A stretch of DNA of 64,000 bases from Brasenia schreberi (lineage: Eukaryota; Streptophyta; Magnoliopsida; Nymphaeales; Cabombaceae). Under the pieces are notes generated by a model, which saw only the letters and a list, made by a program, of their open reading frames with translations, ran no database searches and was not told the DNA's origin. The stretch covers positions 2,136,501 through 2,200,500 of the forward strand of contig JAYKKT010000059.1 in assembly GCA_036023115.1 (NCBI GenBank). Reading direction: 5' to 3'. The translations under genes were made by a program, and so were the position numbers. Numbering within the stretch: position 1 is the first letter of the stretch; every line of letters begins with the position of its first letter. Positions 24,451 through 37,500 of the stretch are shown piece after piece.

Positions 24451-26087
24451 CTCATAACTCATGTTATCTATATCCAGACGCAAGTCCCTATGATTATCAA
24501 TAAAGAACTCGGACCGATAATAACTGTCCAGAACCGTTGCTCCCTGAAAGAATAAAGAGTTCAGTTATCACGGCCTAATAAGAAAATTTTCACTTGAAGC
24601 ATAAATTTAACTAGCATCTCCACGAGTAAACAGTTTATGTTTCCTACAAATCCATTTGCCTCATTTTCTCTGAAGCTTACCTTACATAACATCATTTCAT
24701 GGCATGTGACAAGCAAAATGAAACCACATTTACTCTATTTATTCTATATAATGACATGCATTCAATACTTCTTAGGCTGAATCAAGTTCAGGAAATCTTA
24801 ACCAAAAACTCCGGAAGCAGGTCGGGAGAGCATAACCAACCTCAGGAAACAACGTAGCATGTGGAGTTGCCACAGTAAATCTCCCAAAGGAACTCCTAGT
24901 ATTGGTCCTATTCTATCTATTCTGCTGCGCTCTGGGATCAAGGATAAGGGCCTTGGAAATCTTGAAGTTGACGCATGGGATTGAACTCCAGATTGTGAAC
25001 CATATGATATTGTATTTGTGACAGATCTTGGACGCTAATGGAATCGACAACTCAAATTTGATCTTTGAGCAGTAACATCCCATTGAAACGACCTCCTAAG
25101 TCTTCTAGTAGATTCAATTGGTGTCGCATGTGGGTTTTGCGTTAGGCTTCTTACGGCCGACGTAAAACTTTGTCAGGTAGAGCTATGGGGAAACAAAGAA
25201 TCCATGGAACAGACCCTATCTGACATGGTAGATTTGTCCCTCGAATGCTGCTATTGTTTCTGGTTACCGAAGGCAGATGGTGTGCTTCACGACTTCCATA
25301 GTTGTGGCTCGACTAACATCACTCGACTGTCCATGCAAATCACGAAGATAATGTCCTGCAGAATAGAATCGGTGCATAGAGCTACCAGATGAGTTCTCAT
25401 GACTAAAGCCTGGACCAACTAGTCTTGGCACAGTCCTCTGACCATAAGCAAAACGGGCTTCATCTCTATAACCAGAAGGACAATATAGGAGTGCTGATGT
25501 CAAGTCTTCCCAGTGATGGGCATCATCATAAATAGGGAGCTCCAAGGAATGATCACGAGGGTGATATCTCAACGGATTAACTATCTCAAGGACAGGAATT
25601 AAAGACCACTTTCTTTTGAGCAATTCTCCTCCATTATTTATCCCAAAGTTGTTTTGATACTCTGCTTGATGAGTACCATAAGTACAAGCAGAAATGGATG
25701 CTTCATGGAGACTTTGTATGACAGGATTGATAACTACAGCTGAAGAATGTAAGAAAGATCCATGCGCCCTGCCAGTGCTGTAACTTTGTATATCAGGATA
25801 GGAACTGATTGTGCAAGGGCCATTAGAACCCAAAGATGAACTCGATGCAACAGAAATATTCCAAGCAACTGTGTTGTCCTCAACAGGAATCTCGAGTGAC
25901 CTGACAACAGATAAATGCTTGAGAGGATCACTGAACAATATAATAAATAAAAAGAACCCGTTTTCGATCACTTAGATCTCAAAGCAAGAATACCTGGGAA
26001 ATTGTGAGATTGAGGACACAAGTAACCGCTAGTGGCAAAGCCCGTCTCAGTGAGATGAGGAACATGCATGAGGTTTTTGTACTCCAT
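24451..26087 (-). pseudogene. RHG1A/MBR-like RING E3 ligase gene remnant, RING exons missing
   Basis: Exon 25268-25900 (donor TTCG|GTAACC) reads LEIPVEDNTVAWNIS, LLKRKWSLIPVLEIVNPLRY and RFYSAGHYLRDLHGQSS. I associate this pattern with the long serine-rich N-terminal region of plant RHG1A/MBR-type E3 ubiquitin ligases. Exon 24451-24543 (acceptor TTTCAG|GG, donor GAG|GTAAAT, 31 codons) reads DNHRDLRLDIDNMSYE, the conserved stretch that precedes LLALEERIG and the RING-H2 finger in that family. Twenty bases into the next intron the sequence switches to the pectinesterase fragment, so no RING finger is encoded here. A possible upstream exon (25994-26087, MEYKNLMHVPHL) does not keep the frame with the next one. 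I take it as a truncated gene. Confidence 0.6.
25140..25205 (-). mobile_element. short LINE 3' end-like fragment
   Basis: GGCTTCTTACGGCCGACGTAAAACTTTGTC mirrors, on the other strand, GACAAAGTTTTACGCTGGCTGTCGGAAGCC at about 2378-2407. It continues into AAAGAATCCATG, related to the GGATTC end word. A small retroposon end inside an intron of the RING-ligase remnant. Confidence 0.4.
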
Positions 26088-27853
26088 CCGCAATCAATGG
26101 TGCTGTCTGAAGAGATGAACGTATACTTTGTTAGGATAATGAACGACTGTTAAACAGTACAAGTATCAGGAACGCTCTACCACGTGACTAACTGACAAAA
26201 CAAATCTTCAATAATGATCAATAAATTAGATTCTGAGGGAGACATCAGCTCTTTGTGGTAGCAGTCTTCACTCCTAATTGTATTGCCCTAGAATAGCCTA
26301 CAAAAGCTTCAAACAATTTCTGCCCATGATTTCTGAATTTTAACTTATATCCTGATCCGGTGCCAAATCCAAACCAATCACATGCAATAATGAACAATCA
26401 CAGAAGTGTTATTTTCCTGTAACACCTATAGATTGATAAGCACATAACATGACGTTCTTCAGCAACAGTGCGTCCTTATTACAGGAACAATTTCCTTTTG
26501 TTAAACAGACTCCGTGGTTCATTCTTTATATAGCCAGTCTGTGCAGACGTGAAGGTACAACTGCACCATTTGTGGTGACCACCTTCTTACTGGGAGATGC
26601 CACTTTGGCGGCATCAGATATGTGAAACTAATGGACATTCCAAAACATGCAGACTTGGTTTTAGCGAAACCTGCATCACACCTATATAACTCAATTTATT
26701 AAAATATTTATGCATGTATACTAAAATATGAACAAAAAACCTCAGATGAATGGTATATTTGAAATATCAAATTTTCAAAAATTTGCCTTCAGGTTCCCAC
26801 ATGCATAATCTCCTATGAGGGTGAGGTTGGTTGTCAAACGTCAAAATGTAAACACTCTGTTCAAAAGGACTTCATATGCTGTAGTTTTTCGTTAACAAGA
26901 AAGTTCCCAATCCCGGGTCTTGATCACTATGGAGGCATCCTGGGAGTATCTGAATAAGGAAGAGGGAAAACCAGCAAAACATAAGTCCATAATTTCCCTT
27001 GATTAATCTAACCACCTGAGATTTTTCTTTTCTTTGTCCCTTACGTGGTCTATGGTCATCCTTTATGAAAGTAGAACTTCTTGTTACATGCTCAAACTGG
27101 AAGAATATAATGCAAAGGCCACCATGAGCAAGGTGATGGCTACAGGCGGGCTCCTTTTGGTGTGTTCCTGCGATCATTCCAACAGTAGTCTTATGATGTT
27201 GTGCAGCTCTGATGATGCGAAAGAAGACGAAGAATGAAGGATGTCAGGTATGTTTTTACGGTTTTTGCAAAGCCTCGTTCCAAAAAGAGGGTTTCTTCGA
27301 TTTCACTGTATTAGTTTCTACTATGTGCTGCTTTATATTTATAGAGGAGTGACTGCGTCATCCTCCCGAATATCCACATTGGGTTTTCGTTTTTAGAGCT
27401 CGTAACCGCCACCACAAGAAACGACTGAATCTGTTCCTGTAAAAACCACCGAGAATGCCATCTCGACTTTACACAAGCCGACGTCATAGGTATCTCCAAA
27501 CTAGCATAACTGTTCACTGCCCAAATTAAATGCATGTTAATAATAAGCGAAAGTATAAGTCTGTATCCTATCAAAAGGAGTCATAATTGAGTCCTCTAAC
27601 TTGACATACAAATATTTCTTACCAAAATATAATATTTTATCCGAAATATAAATGTGACTGAGTCAGAACAAATTCTTGGGTCCACCACTGCTCACCACCT
27701 ACGAGGGAGGGGCTATCAACGAGCAAATGAAGATGCATTCTTGTTGTTTATATAGTTATGATGTAGTTAACCGTTTAATCGAGTTTATTTGTTAGCGGTA
27801 TTTTGCCGTTAAAACCGCGTGTCCGCTCTCAGCACGAGTACCTGCAGGCTGTG
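26088..27853. other. intergenic between the E3-ligase remnant and P58IPK
   Basis: No recognisable gene. The open frames at 26872-27177 (minus) and 27034-27237 (plus) overlap each other and match nothing I know. The right end is the P58IPK promoter region. Confidence 0.4.
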
Positions 27854-27929
27854 ATGGTTGGCTCGTTTGGTCGCCGTCTCGTCCGTTCCGGTGAAGCGAT
27901 CGAGGACCCACACCACATGGCGCGTCCTG

Positions 27930-27948
27930 ATTGGTTGCGGTGACGTCA
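27930..27948. promoter_or_regulatory. inverted CCAAT box plus TGACGTCA palindrome upstream of P58IPK
   Basis: ATTGG (27930-27934, CCAAT on the other strand) is followed six bases later by TGACGTCA (27941-27948), a palindromic bZIP site, about 115 nt before the P58IPK start. CCAAT plus a bZIP half-site is the layout used by NF-Y and bZIP factors in ER-stress promoters. The second half here is TGACG rather than the classic CCACG, so the assignment is an inference. Confidence 0.45.
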
Positions 27949-28039
27949 ATGACTACTCCTTCCTCTTTCAAATGGCGCGACGGTTCGACGGAGGGTGTCT
28001 GACTCTCGCAGCCGGCGACCGTAAATTTTACCGGGTTCC

Positions 28040-28061
28040 TCTCTCTCTCTCTCTCTCTCTC
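28040..28061. repeat. (CT)n tract just before the P58IPK start codon
   Basis: CT dinucleotide run ending at the ATG, in the probable 5' UTR. If translation began at the upstream in-frame ATG (27972), it would encode an LSLSLSL stretch. Confidence 0.8.
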
Positions 28062-31000
28062 ATGGAGGGTATGCGGAGGAGCTGTCTGCCCTTCATTCTG
28101 TGCTTCCTCTCCTTATCTTTTCTCCATTCCAGTACGGGCAAAGGAGGTATGCTGCATCCCCGTATTCCTCTCCGTTTCCGTCTTTTCATCTTTCTGTTCC
28201 TAATTCGTTTCCGGTAAAACAGATGTGGCGTTTTGCCTACGCTTATTGATCATGATTCGTTGTCTTCACCCAACTGTTTGTTTACCTGTAGTCGTAAAGT
28301 TGGGGTCGATTGCTTCGGATTATAGGTGTTATTTTCCATTTCTTTCTGGCTTGCAGCATGTTTATTGGCATTTAGTTGATTGAAAGGCTTACCATTTGAT
28401 TAGCATTATTTGTTCCCTTGGTTACTTCTCGATGTTTCTTGCATCCTTTATGGGTGTAGTGGTAGCTGAATTCCTTGGTGGTGGTAGAAGAGATGGAGAG
28501 TTTCTGGTGATGTCTGGAACTTTGCACAAACTCTGGCGGTTGTAGTTGGTGGATAATGATGCTTATTGATGTTTCGATGTTTAGTTTACTGTGGATGATT
28601 TGTCACTGGGCAAGAGTTGGGAAGTGCTTTGAATCCCATGGAAGACGTGAGATGCATAAACAATGAATATGATATGGAGATAACTGCATATGCGGCAGAT
28701 CTTTTTCTTGCTTACTCCTGCTATCTATTTTCACTGGGTAAAGACTGGGAAAGAGCCGCGAAGAAGAATTTCACTTGACACCAGCAATCCTGTAATCAGA
28801 ATGGACCATTTTTATGCACGCATGACTGAAAAGCACTATTTTATTGTCGATGTGTTGTTATTTGTGATGATTCGTTCATGCACACGGACGAACTTTACTT
28901 AAAATATTAAATGCCATATTAAAGTTCAAGCATATGGAACCAAATGAATAAGAACTAATTATGAGTTCACTTAGTTTAGTCTTGCTTTTTTTCAAAATGG
29001 AAAGAACGTTTTTGCTCAAGGACTGAGTCTGAGTTCAATATTTCTTGACATTCTCTCTTTTGACTCGGAGAACCAACTTTCCATGTACCGTTCTCTTATG
29101 ATAACACTCGTGAGTCCGTGACTTTGATGTGAGGGTCGACTTGAAACTGTCTGTTTTAGTGAAAGATGGTTGGAAAGGAGAGCCAAGAACAGTGTCTCCA
29201 CATGAGTTTGGAAGCAGGGACATATACGTTAGTTTTGAAATACATGTCATATGTGGCCTACTAAACCATTGCCACACCTATAGGCTGTTTAACAAGTTTC
29301 TTGTGGGGCATGGCTTCAGGCTGTACCTACTTTTACATGATTCTGACAGTGAACAAGGAACGGGTTATGACGAGGAAAATTGCTGAAGGTTTGGTTTTCT
29401 ATGAGGCTGGGTACCATCTGAGCTCTCTTTGGTTGATACTTGATATATGAATTTCCACATAACGGCCTTTTGCCGCTACTTTCCATATTACCACAGAATG
29501 GGTACTTGAATCGAAAACACTATCCAGCTCGCTGGATTTGTACCAAGAGCTAGGCTAGAGAATGCTAACTGTTTCCTTTCTCGTTTTGGCATTGTGATGG
29601 TGCGTGGATGTTCAGATCATCCTGGTGGAGATGCTAAGGAATTGTTGAAAAGAGCATCAGAAAATATTAAGATCAGACACTATACCAAGGCTCTTGAAGA
29701 GTTAAATTATGCAATAGAGTCTGATCCAACTTTATCAGAAGCATATCTTATTCGTGCTTCAGCTTATCGTCAATTATGCAGGTACTTACCATACAATTGT
29801 TTCACCATGAAATTCATGTGCCTAGATATAATTTGTTTCTATAAAAAACAGTGAACATGTTTTGAAGAGCATTCCGGCCATTGATTTTGGTATCCCGCAA
29901 AACTGCATATCATCTCCCACTTCTCTGTGTTATTTCCCCATCAATTTATGATGTGATTTCTTTTCATGAAAAGTAATACCTTTTGTGCTGAAAATGCTTA
30001 TATTCAGGTCCCGTGTGTTAATCAGGGACCTAGTCACACCTCTCAAATGTGTTCATGCTATGCATCATCATATGTCACTACCACTCGCTAATAGCAGCTG
30101 TGCACTTGTATATCTTGATGCATATGTTTAGTTCATCAACCAATGGAAACATTTACAAGTACTGCAGTGAATCAAAAGAGAAAAATTAGTACCCGCACTT
30201 CAACTTATAATTGACTCACGCCTGAAATTCTCTTGATCGACCTGCACATTTTCCAGTTGATGCAGCTAAAATTTGAGATGAAATCAAGTATGCTACTGTG
30301 GGATGTTGTGTGAATATTCAATGTGCATACATCCTTGGTCTCATGGTTGACTGTCTTCTCAGAAGTACCTTTCTCAAAATGTGTGAGTTTTCAGATGTTT
30401 TCTGTTGTTCTCATTGGAGAATGAAGCAATAGCTAGCCAATCTCAAAATAAAACCTTAGCATGTCTGGTAAAACTTCCATATTTTTGTGATGAGAATGTT
30501 TTTGCGCCTTCTTTATTAGAACTCCAAAGTGAATGAACCTTCTCTTAAGGATCACTTTAATGGTGGATGTATTTTGAGACGCAATTTAATGGTCCCAAGA
30601 AACTCTGAGTGTCCAAAGGTTCTATGTCGGAACATTCAGCTGTGACCAGCACTCTCTCAAGTGACGTTCTGCCAGTTTCATTCCGAAAAGGAAAGACTGG
30701 TGTTTTAACAAGGAATACTTAATATTCATAACATCAGCAGTAACTGCTGATAAAATCCCTTCTGACGGCAAGCTTTCAAGAGGATGTCACAACATAGTAG
30801 TTAATCAACAAGTGCTTAGTGCCAGTGGTTCATTGCATAAGGAATCAATTTTCCTCATGCTGGCACAAACTAGCTTGTTTTTGGTAAGGAAAATATGCTG
30901 GCGCAAACTAGCTTCTGATTGTGAATGAGTTTAATTATTTGAAATTCTTATTCCCTTGGTTGCCATAGCAAATATGATGAATTTTAGATACTTTTCTGTA

Positions 31001-31474
31001 AACATAAACTTGAAATAAATATTACTATTGAAGATCTTAGTTACTTTGACTATATACTCTATAAGATCCTCCTAGTTGCTTTGGCTATATGCTAACGCAA
31101 AACATGAACCTGAATGTTCCCTTCCTGTTCATGTAATTTTACAACTATGGTGAAGTACCGTGGTTCAAGTTCTTGGACTAACTTGCAGATATGAAGAGTC
31201 AGAAAAAGACTATAATAAGTACCTAGAACAGAAACCTGGAACTGCGAATGCAGAAAAGGAGCTTTCCCAGTTGTTGCAGGCAAAAAGTGCACTGGATAAA
31301 TCTTTTAGTCTCTTTGAAGCAGGGGATTTCTTGAAAGGATTGGAATATATCGATAAAGTTGTCCTTGTCTTTTCACCACAATGCTCCAAGGTTTTTAGGT
31401 CGTTTCCAATCTGCTTATGCATTTATGTTTTTTTTATTCACACATAAAAGCGGAGAGAGATAGCATACAGACAC

Positions 31475-31562
<88 letters not shown>

Positions 31563-34500
31563 TCTGTATAAAGACATGCAAGTTTCTAATAGATTATTTT
31601 TCTGGAAATGGATTTTTTTCAGGCCAAACTTTTGAAAGTGAGGTTACTAATAGCTGTCAAAGACTATTCAGCTGCCATTGCTGAAACTGGCTACATACTG
31701 AAAACAGATGAGGATAATTTGGATGCTTTACTTCTCCGTGGTCAAGCCTACTATTATCTAGCTGATCATGATGTTGCTCTGAGGTTTGGTTTTTTTATTT
31801 GTTTCCCTTAAAAGTTAAATGGCTGAGAAATAGTTAAGTTACCATTTGTGTGTCCACTAGCTCAGTTTGTGGTTCACTACCGTTTTCTTTTTCTGCCTAA
31901 ACTTGATAAATATGTATTGTTTTCAGGCATTATCAAAAGGGTCTTCGCCTTGATCCAGAGCATAGTGGATTGAAAAAGGCTTACTTTGGTTTGAAAAAAC
32001 TTCTTAAGAAGACAAAGAGTGTAAGTCCACATATTTCCTTTATTAATTATGATAAATGGAAGTATTATTTTGCTGATAATTTCAATGTCTCTCTGCATTT
32101 ACCTACTTGTAGGCTGAAGACAGTGTGGAAAAGGGTAAGTTGCGAGTGGCAGTTGAAGACTTCAAAGCTGCCCTTGCGCTAGATCCCAATCATAGTGCAC
32201 ATAATATGCATCTTCATCTTGGCTTATGTAAGGTTCTTGTCAAGCTCGGAAGGGGCAAGGATGCTTTATCCAGTTGCAATGCTGCACTTGAAATAGATGA
32301 GGAGCTTACTGAAGCTCTGGTCCAGGTTTGTACCATATTATTGTCAGAACATTGGTTCTGGAAACTCCAGGAAATGTTGTCGATGACTAGTTCTGAGTGC
32401 ATGTGATATGTATATCTCATCATCTGATCATCATAACCGCATGGTGATTTTGGGAACTATTTCTTTTGCATTTGCTTAACTTGTTTCTCCAGATTTCATG
32501 CATAGATTTCATTGGTATATTAATGAACTTCACTATGAAACCTTAGTTTTTATAATATCTACCATGGTTGAAATTTCAGTTCATGGTGCATATTAGACCA
32601 GATGGCTTTTGTAGGGTTGTAGAGACCTTTTTCTTTTTCTTCTGCTTTGCTTGTGTCACAACCATTAATGTTACCTTTGACCAAGAACCATGTACGTCAC
32701 ACTTCCAACTTGGTTTAGCTGAATGGTTCTTTCCTATGTCATTGATATTTAGCAGGGATTGAATATAATTCATTTAGCCAATCAAAATTTAAAAAGTTTT
32801 AATATTTGACACTAATGCATTCTTTACAATATTTCAGATGCATAAATCGACTTTCCTTATGTGTGATAAGCTATTCTTTGTTTATGTTCCTTCTTGTGAT
32901 CTATCTGTTGTTTTTTAGAGAGGTGAAGCCAAACTCTTAACAGAAGATTGGGAGGGTGCTGTCGATGACTTGAAAACAGCAGCCGAGAGATCACCACAGG
33001 TAAACCTTGTTGGTTGGTATTTAGTCGTGCTTAATTTCCCATACATTTGCTCTTTGCTGTTTAGATCAGTTGTTTGCTTCTATCTTCTGATTTTCATCAC
33101 AACCAGAGTTTTATTGACAATTCTGGAATGATCATAAAAATGTGGCACAGTGCAATTTTTGTCTAATTGTTTCCTTATCTCATCTGCTTCTCCTCCCTTT
33201 CTCTATCTTAGTCTTATTTATTCTCTATTTCACTGATGTCGTTGCTAACTATATTTTGATCAATTATTATTTTTAAAGAATTTAATCTTAACTTTCTTAA
33301 GTGTTTCATTTCCTCTAGTAATTCTATATACATATGATAAGATGTATTCTTTCGGAAATCAATAAAAATGTTTCCTTTCCACATGGCTTCAGGCATGCAC
33401 TTGATACTTGTACTTTTAGAAGAGATTCAATTGATATCAGTCAAGTCATTTATTTGCATGAGATCTTGTTTTGTTTGTGAAAATTGACTTGATGTCATTG
33501 ACATGCATTCTGGAGAAGATTTTGGAGCATTTTATCTTCTTGACATTCATGCTGTTCATGTTGTAAATTTTGCTGTTCCATCTGCTTGCTGACTTCTGTG
33601 TTTTTCACTAATATGGTCTTATGAAATTTCAGGATAGGAGTATCAGGGAAGCCCAGATGAGAGCTGAGAAATCTTTGAAGTTAAGTAAGCTGAAGGACTG
33701 GTATAAGATTCTTGGAATTCCAAAAACTGCCACTGTTGCAGAGATCAAACGGGCATATAAAAAGCTTGCTTTACAGTGGCATCCTGACAAAAATGTTGAG
33801 AACAGAGAGGAGGCAGAGGCCAATTTTCGTGAAATAGCAGAAGCATATGAGGTATAGATCATTGGCTTTTTAGCTTAGTAGATTTGTTTGTCGAGTATCA
33901 AACCAAATGAAAATTGCCTTGCACTATGAAAATCAGGATGGGTAATCATTCTCACAATGAATTGGTCCTTGTGTGTGTTGTTCTAAGCTGGTTCAAGACT
34001 GTCAGCTTTTGACCTTTTGCTTGATATTCTGAAAAAGAATCTCATGTTTTCTAGAACCAGGGATCGACTTTCCATCGAGAACTGACAATCCAAGATCTGA
34101 AATTGGTTTCATTGTTAATGTACAAAACATCAGTTCTATTGGTTTGGGACAAGAGCTTCACCTATTTCATGGTGCAATAGGACCGGTTCGGGTGAAGTAC
34201 GCCACCTGAATCTAGAAGCCCAAAGGACTATGAATATTCGTCAATGATCGAAGGTTGATGTTGCACGAATCAAGATCACCAAGTCGCCAAGAGTCAAATG
34301 GCATTCAATCCCGAATGCCGATCTTCAAGAATAACAAACAAGAGCGAAAGCGTATACAAAACAAGTCAAAAAGCAGTACAAGACTGCATAATCTTGTTCA
34401 TGAGATAGTGTCTTATTTATAGATATTACAAGTAGAAGAGAACATGGAGCAAGAGAGCCAAAGTGATGGGCCAGCACTAGCTGTTGGGGGTGCTCCCAAC

Positions 34501-37500
34501 GGCTAGTAGCTGTTGGGGACCCCCATGGGCCAGGGCCAGCATGGCCCTGGCCCTTCGTCCATTATGGCACGGGCCTGACCCGTGTACCCTATTACACGTT
34601 AACGCCCCCCCTCAAACTTACGGACTGAAAGTTTGTCTGGTAAAAACTGAAATCGAGAAGCTGAAAGAGATTTGGTGAAGAAGTCTGCGAGCTGCATCTC
34701 AGATGTGACATAACAAAGTGAGATCTTATTCCTCTCATGAAAAGTGTTGTTAGAGGCAATATACATGGCGCTTTTGTTGTCACAATACATGATGGCCGGG
34801 TGTTTGATATTGACTCCCATGTCTGCTAGAAGGGCTGTGATCCAAGAAATCTCCATCGCAGCTGTAGCTATGGCTCGATATTCGGCTTCTGTAGATGAGA
34901 GAGACACCTTCTGTTGCTTTTTGTACTTTCAAGAAACAAGAGATTCACCTAAAAATACATAAAAACCAGTCATAGAGTGTCTATTATTGACATCTCCACC
35001 CCAATCAGCATCCGTATATACAGACAAATCAAAGGATGAGGAGGAAGTTAAGAGGACCCCCTTGTGGGCACTATTTCTAATATATCGAATGATGTGCAAG
35101 ACAGCACTCATATGAACAAAAGTGGGTGCCTGTTAAAATTGGCTTGCTATGTGTACTGCATGAGAAATATCCTGTGATGATCATGTCATCCAAATACAAA
35201 AGCAAGATAACAATACCAGATTGTGTTTTTCGTACAAACAATATTATCAATATAACAAGTCAAAATTATGCAAATGCATGAATTTTTCACATCGATTAAA
35301 CTAAGCTTTTAGAGCTTGTTTCAGACCATACAAAGCCTTTCGTAATTTAAGAGCATGACCAGGAGGGAGAGTGACTCCAGGTGGAGGACTCATGAAGACT
35401 TCTTCATTCAAGTAACCATTCAAGAAAGCATTCTTGACATCAAGTTGGTATATATTTCATTGCTTAATTGCACTAATGGTTATGAGAATTCTAATCGTAG
35501 TCATTCTAGCTACTGGGGCAAAGGCTTCATCATAGTCAATTCCATATTCTTGGGCATAGCCTTTAGCAACTAGTCTAGCCTTGTATCTCTCAATATGACC
35601 ATTGCTGTGAGTTTTGATTTTATATACCCATCGACATCCAATGACTTTCTTATCTTTTGGCATGGATGCAACTATCCATGTCTGAGCCTTGTCTAGGGCG
35701 TTGAGTTCATCTTTCATAGCATCTTTCCATTCTAGAATACCTTTAGCTTGATGATAGAACCTAAGTTCCTTAACTTGACGAAGAGTGGCAATCAAATTTC
35801 TTCGTTGTGGTTCAAAAGATTTATAGGACACAAATTGTTGAGGAGGTCTTGAAACCCTGGGTTCTAATATTGTAATATGAGGTTCCATGTGGACTTCATT
35901 GGTTTCTCTAGGTCGTCTTGTATAATGTGAGGGGAAGGGTTTGACAATTGACCGAGTATCAACAGTGGTGTGTGAAATGTCATTGTTTTCAACATGATCT
36001 TCTTGAATGTCTTGATGATCTACTGAGTCACAATCATTATGTTCTTCTAGCTCAAAAACATCTTCAGGAATGAAAAGCTCCGAATTTTCCAAGGATTTGG
36101 ACTCATAATAAATATCATTCTCAAAAAAATTTACATCCTTGGACACGTACAATTTGTCTTCTATGGGATCAAAACACCTATACCCCTTCTTGTCAATGCC
36201 ATAACCAAGGAAGACACATTCGATAGCTCTATGTGACAATTTGTTATTCTTGTATGTATACACGAAACCTCTACATCCAAAAACCCTAAGTCTTTCATAA
36301 TATGGAGAGATGTTGTACAATTTTTTGAAAGGTGAAGTATTCTCAAGATTAGATGAAAGCATTCTATTTATAAGGTATACTGCGGTAAGAGTAGCTTCGG
36401 CCCATAAGAATTTAGGAACCTTAGTAGCAATTAGCATAGTTCTATAAGTTTTAATAATATGCCTATGTTTTCTTTCTGCTAGACCATTTTGTTGAGGTGT
36501 TTTAGTGCATGATTTTTGATGAATAATACCATTAGTTTCAATAAATTTGTAAAATTCATTAGACATGTACTCTCCTCCTGAATCGAATCTAAAGATTTTA
36601 ATGGTTGCTCCAAATTTGTTTTTGATCATATTACAAAATACTATAAATCTTTCAAATACTTCGGATTTGTGTTTTAAGAGATATATCCATGTAAAACGAG
36701 TAAAGTCATCCACAAAAATCATATAGTATTGCAATCCTCCTTTAGAAACAACGGGTGCGGGGCCCAAAACATCCGAATGTATTAAATCAAAAGCTTTCTT
36801 TGGTACATAGTTTCTTTGTCCAAAAGGAAGATATACATTTTTCTAAGAATACAATCTTTACATTCAAATTTTTTCTCTCTAATGTTTTTTATCAAAGGAA
36901 TATTACACAATTTTTGAGATTCCAAGTGTCGAAGTCTTTTATGCCATAGCGTAGCATCTTGGGTTATGTTACAAAAATCGGAATTTGACATAACAAGATA
37001 GTCCATTTTGTATAGTCCACTTTCTCTATGGCCTTGACCAATCACCTTCTTCGATAGGTGATCCTGTACCACAAAATGTTTGAATGAGAAAGTAATTATA
37101 CAATTGTTATCACATATTTGAGCGATCGAAAGTAGATTTAAATTAAGTTTAGGTATAAAACTTACATTTTGAATTTTAAAGTTTTGTTTTTCAGGATTTT
37201 CTAATTTTTTGATTTGGAGTTTTGTTCCATCGGCCGTAAACACATGCTTTCCAATGGTTTCACAAGAATTAATCAAAGAATCTTCACTATGTGTCATATG
37301 ATAGGATGCACCGGAATCTAAAAACCAAGACATACTTTGAGAAACGGATAGAGCATTCCCGGAGATGCTTGTTTTTTTCTTGAAAATTTCTTCTATGTAT
37401 GCTTTGATGTTGGGCAAGACACCCCTTCTTCTACGGCTCCCGCATTTCCACTTCTTTTTCGAAGTAAAGGATACGTGGTTTTGATGTGTCCATTTTCCTT

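Noticed and set aside
31417..31635. Open frames made of [19 protein letters not shown]
   Set aside because: They are translations of a compound microsatellite in a P58IPK intron, not proteins. The same applies to 63121-63330 and 9064-9327.
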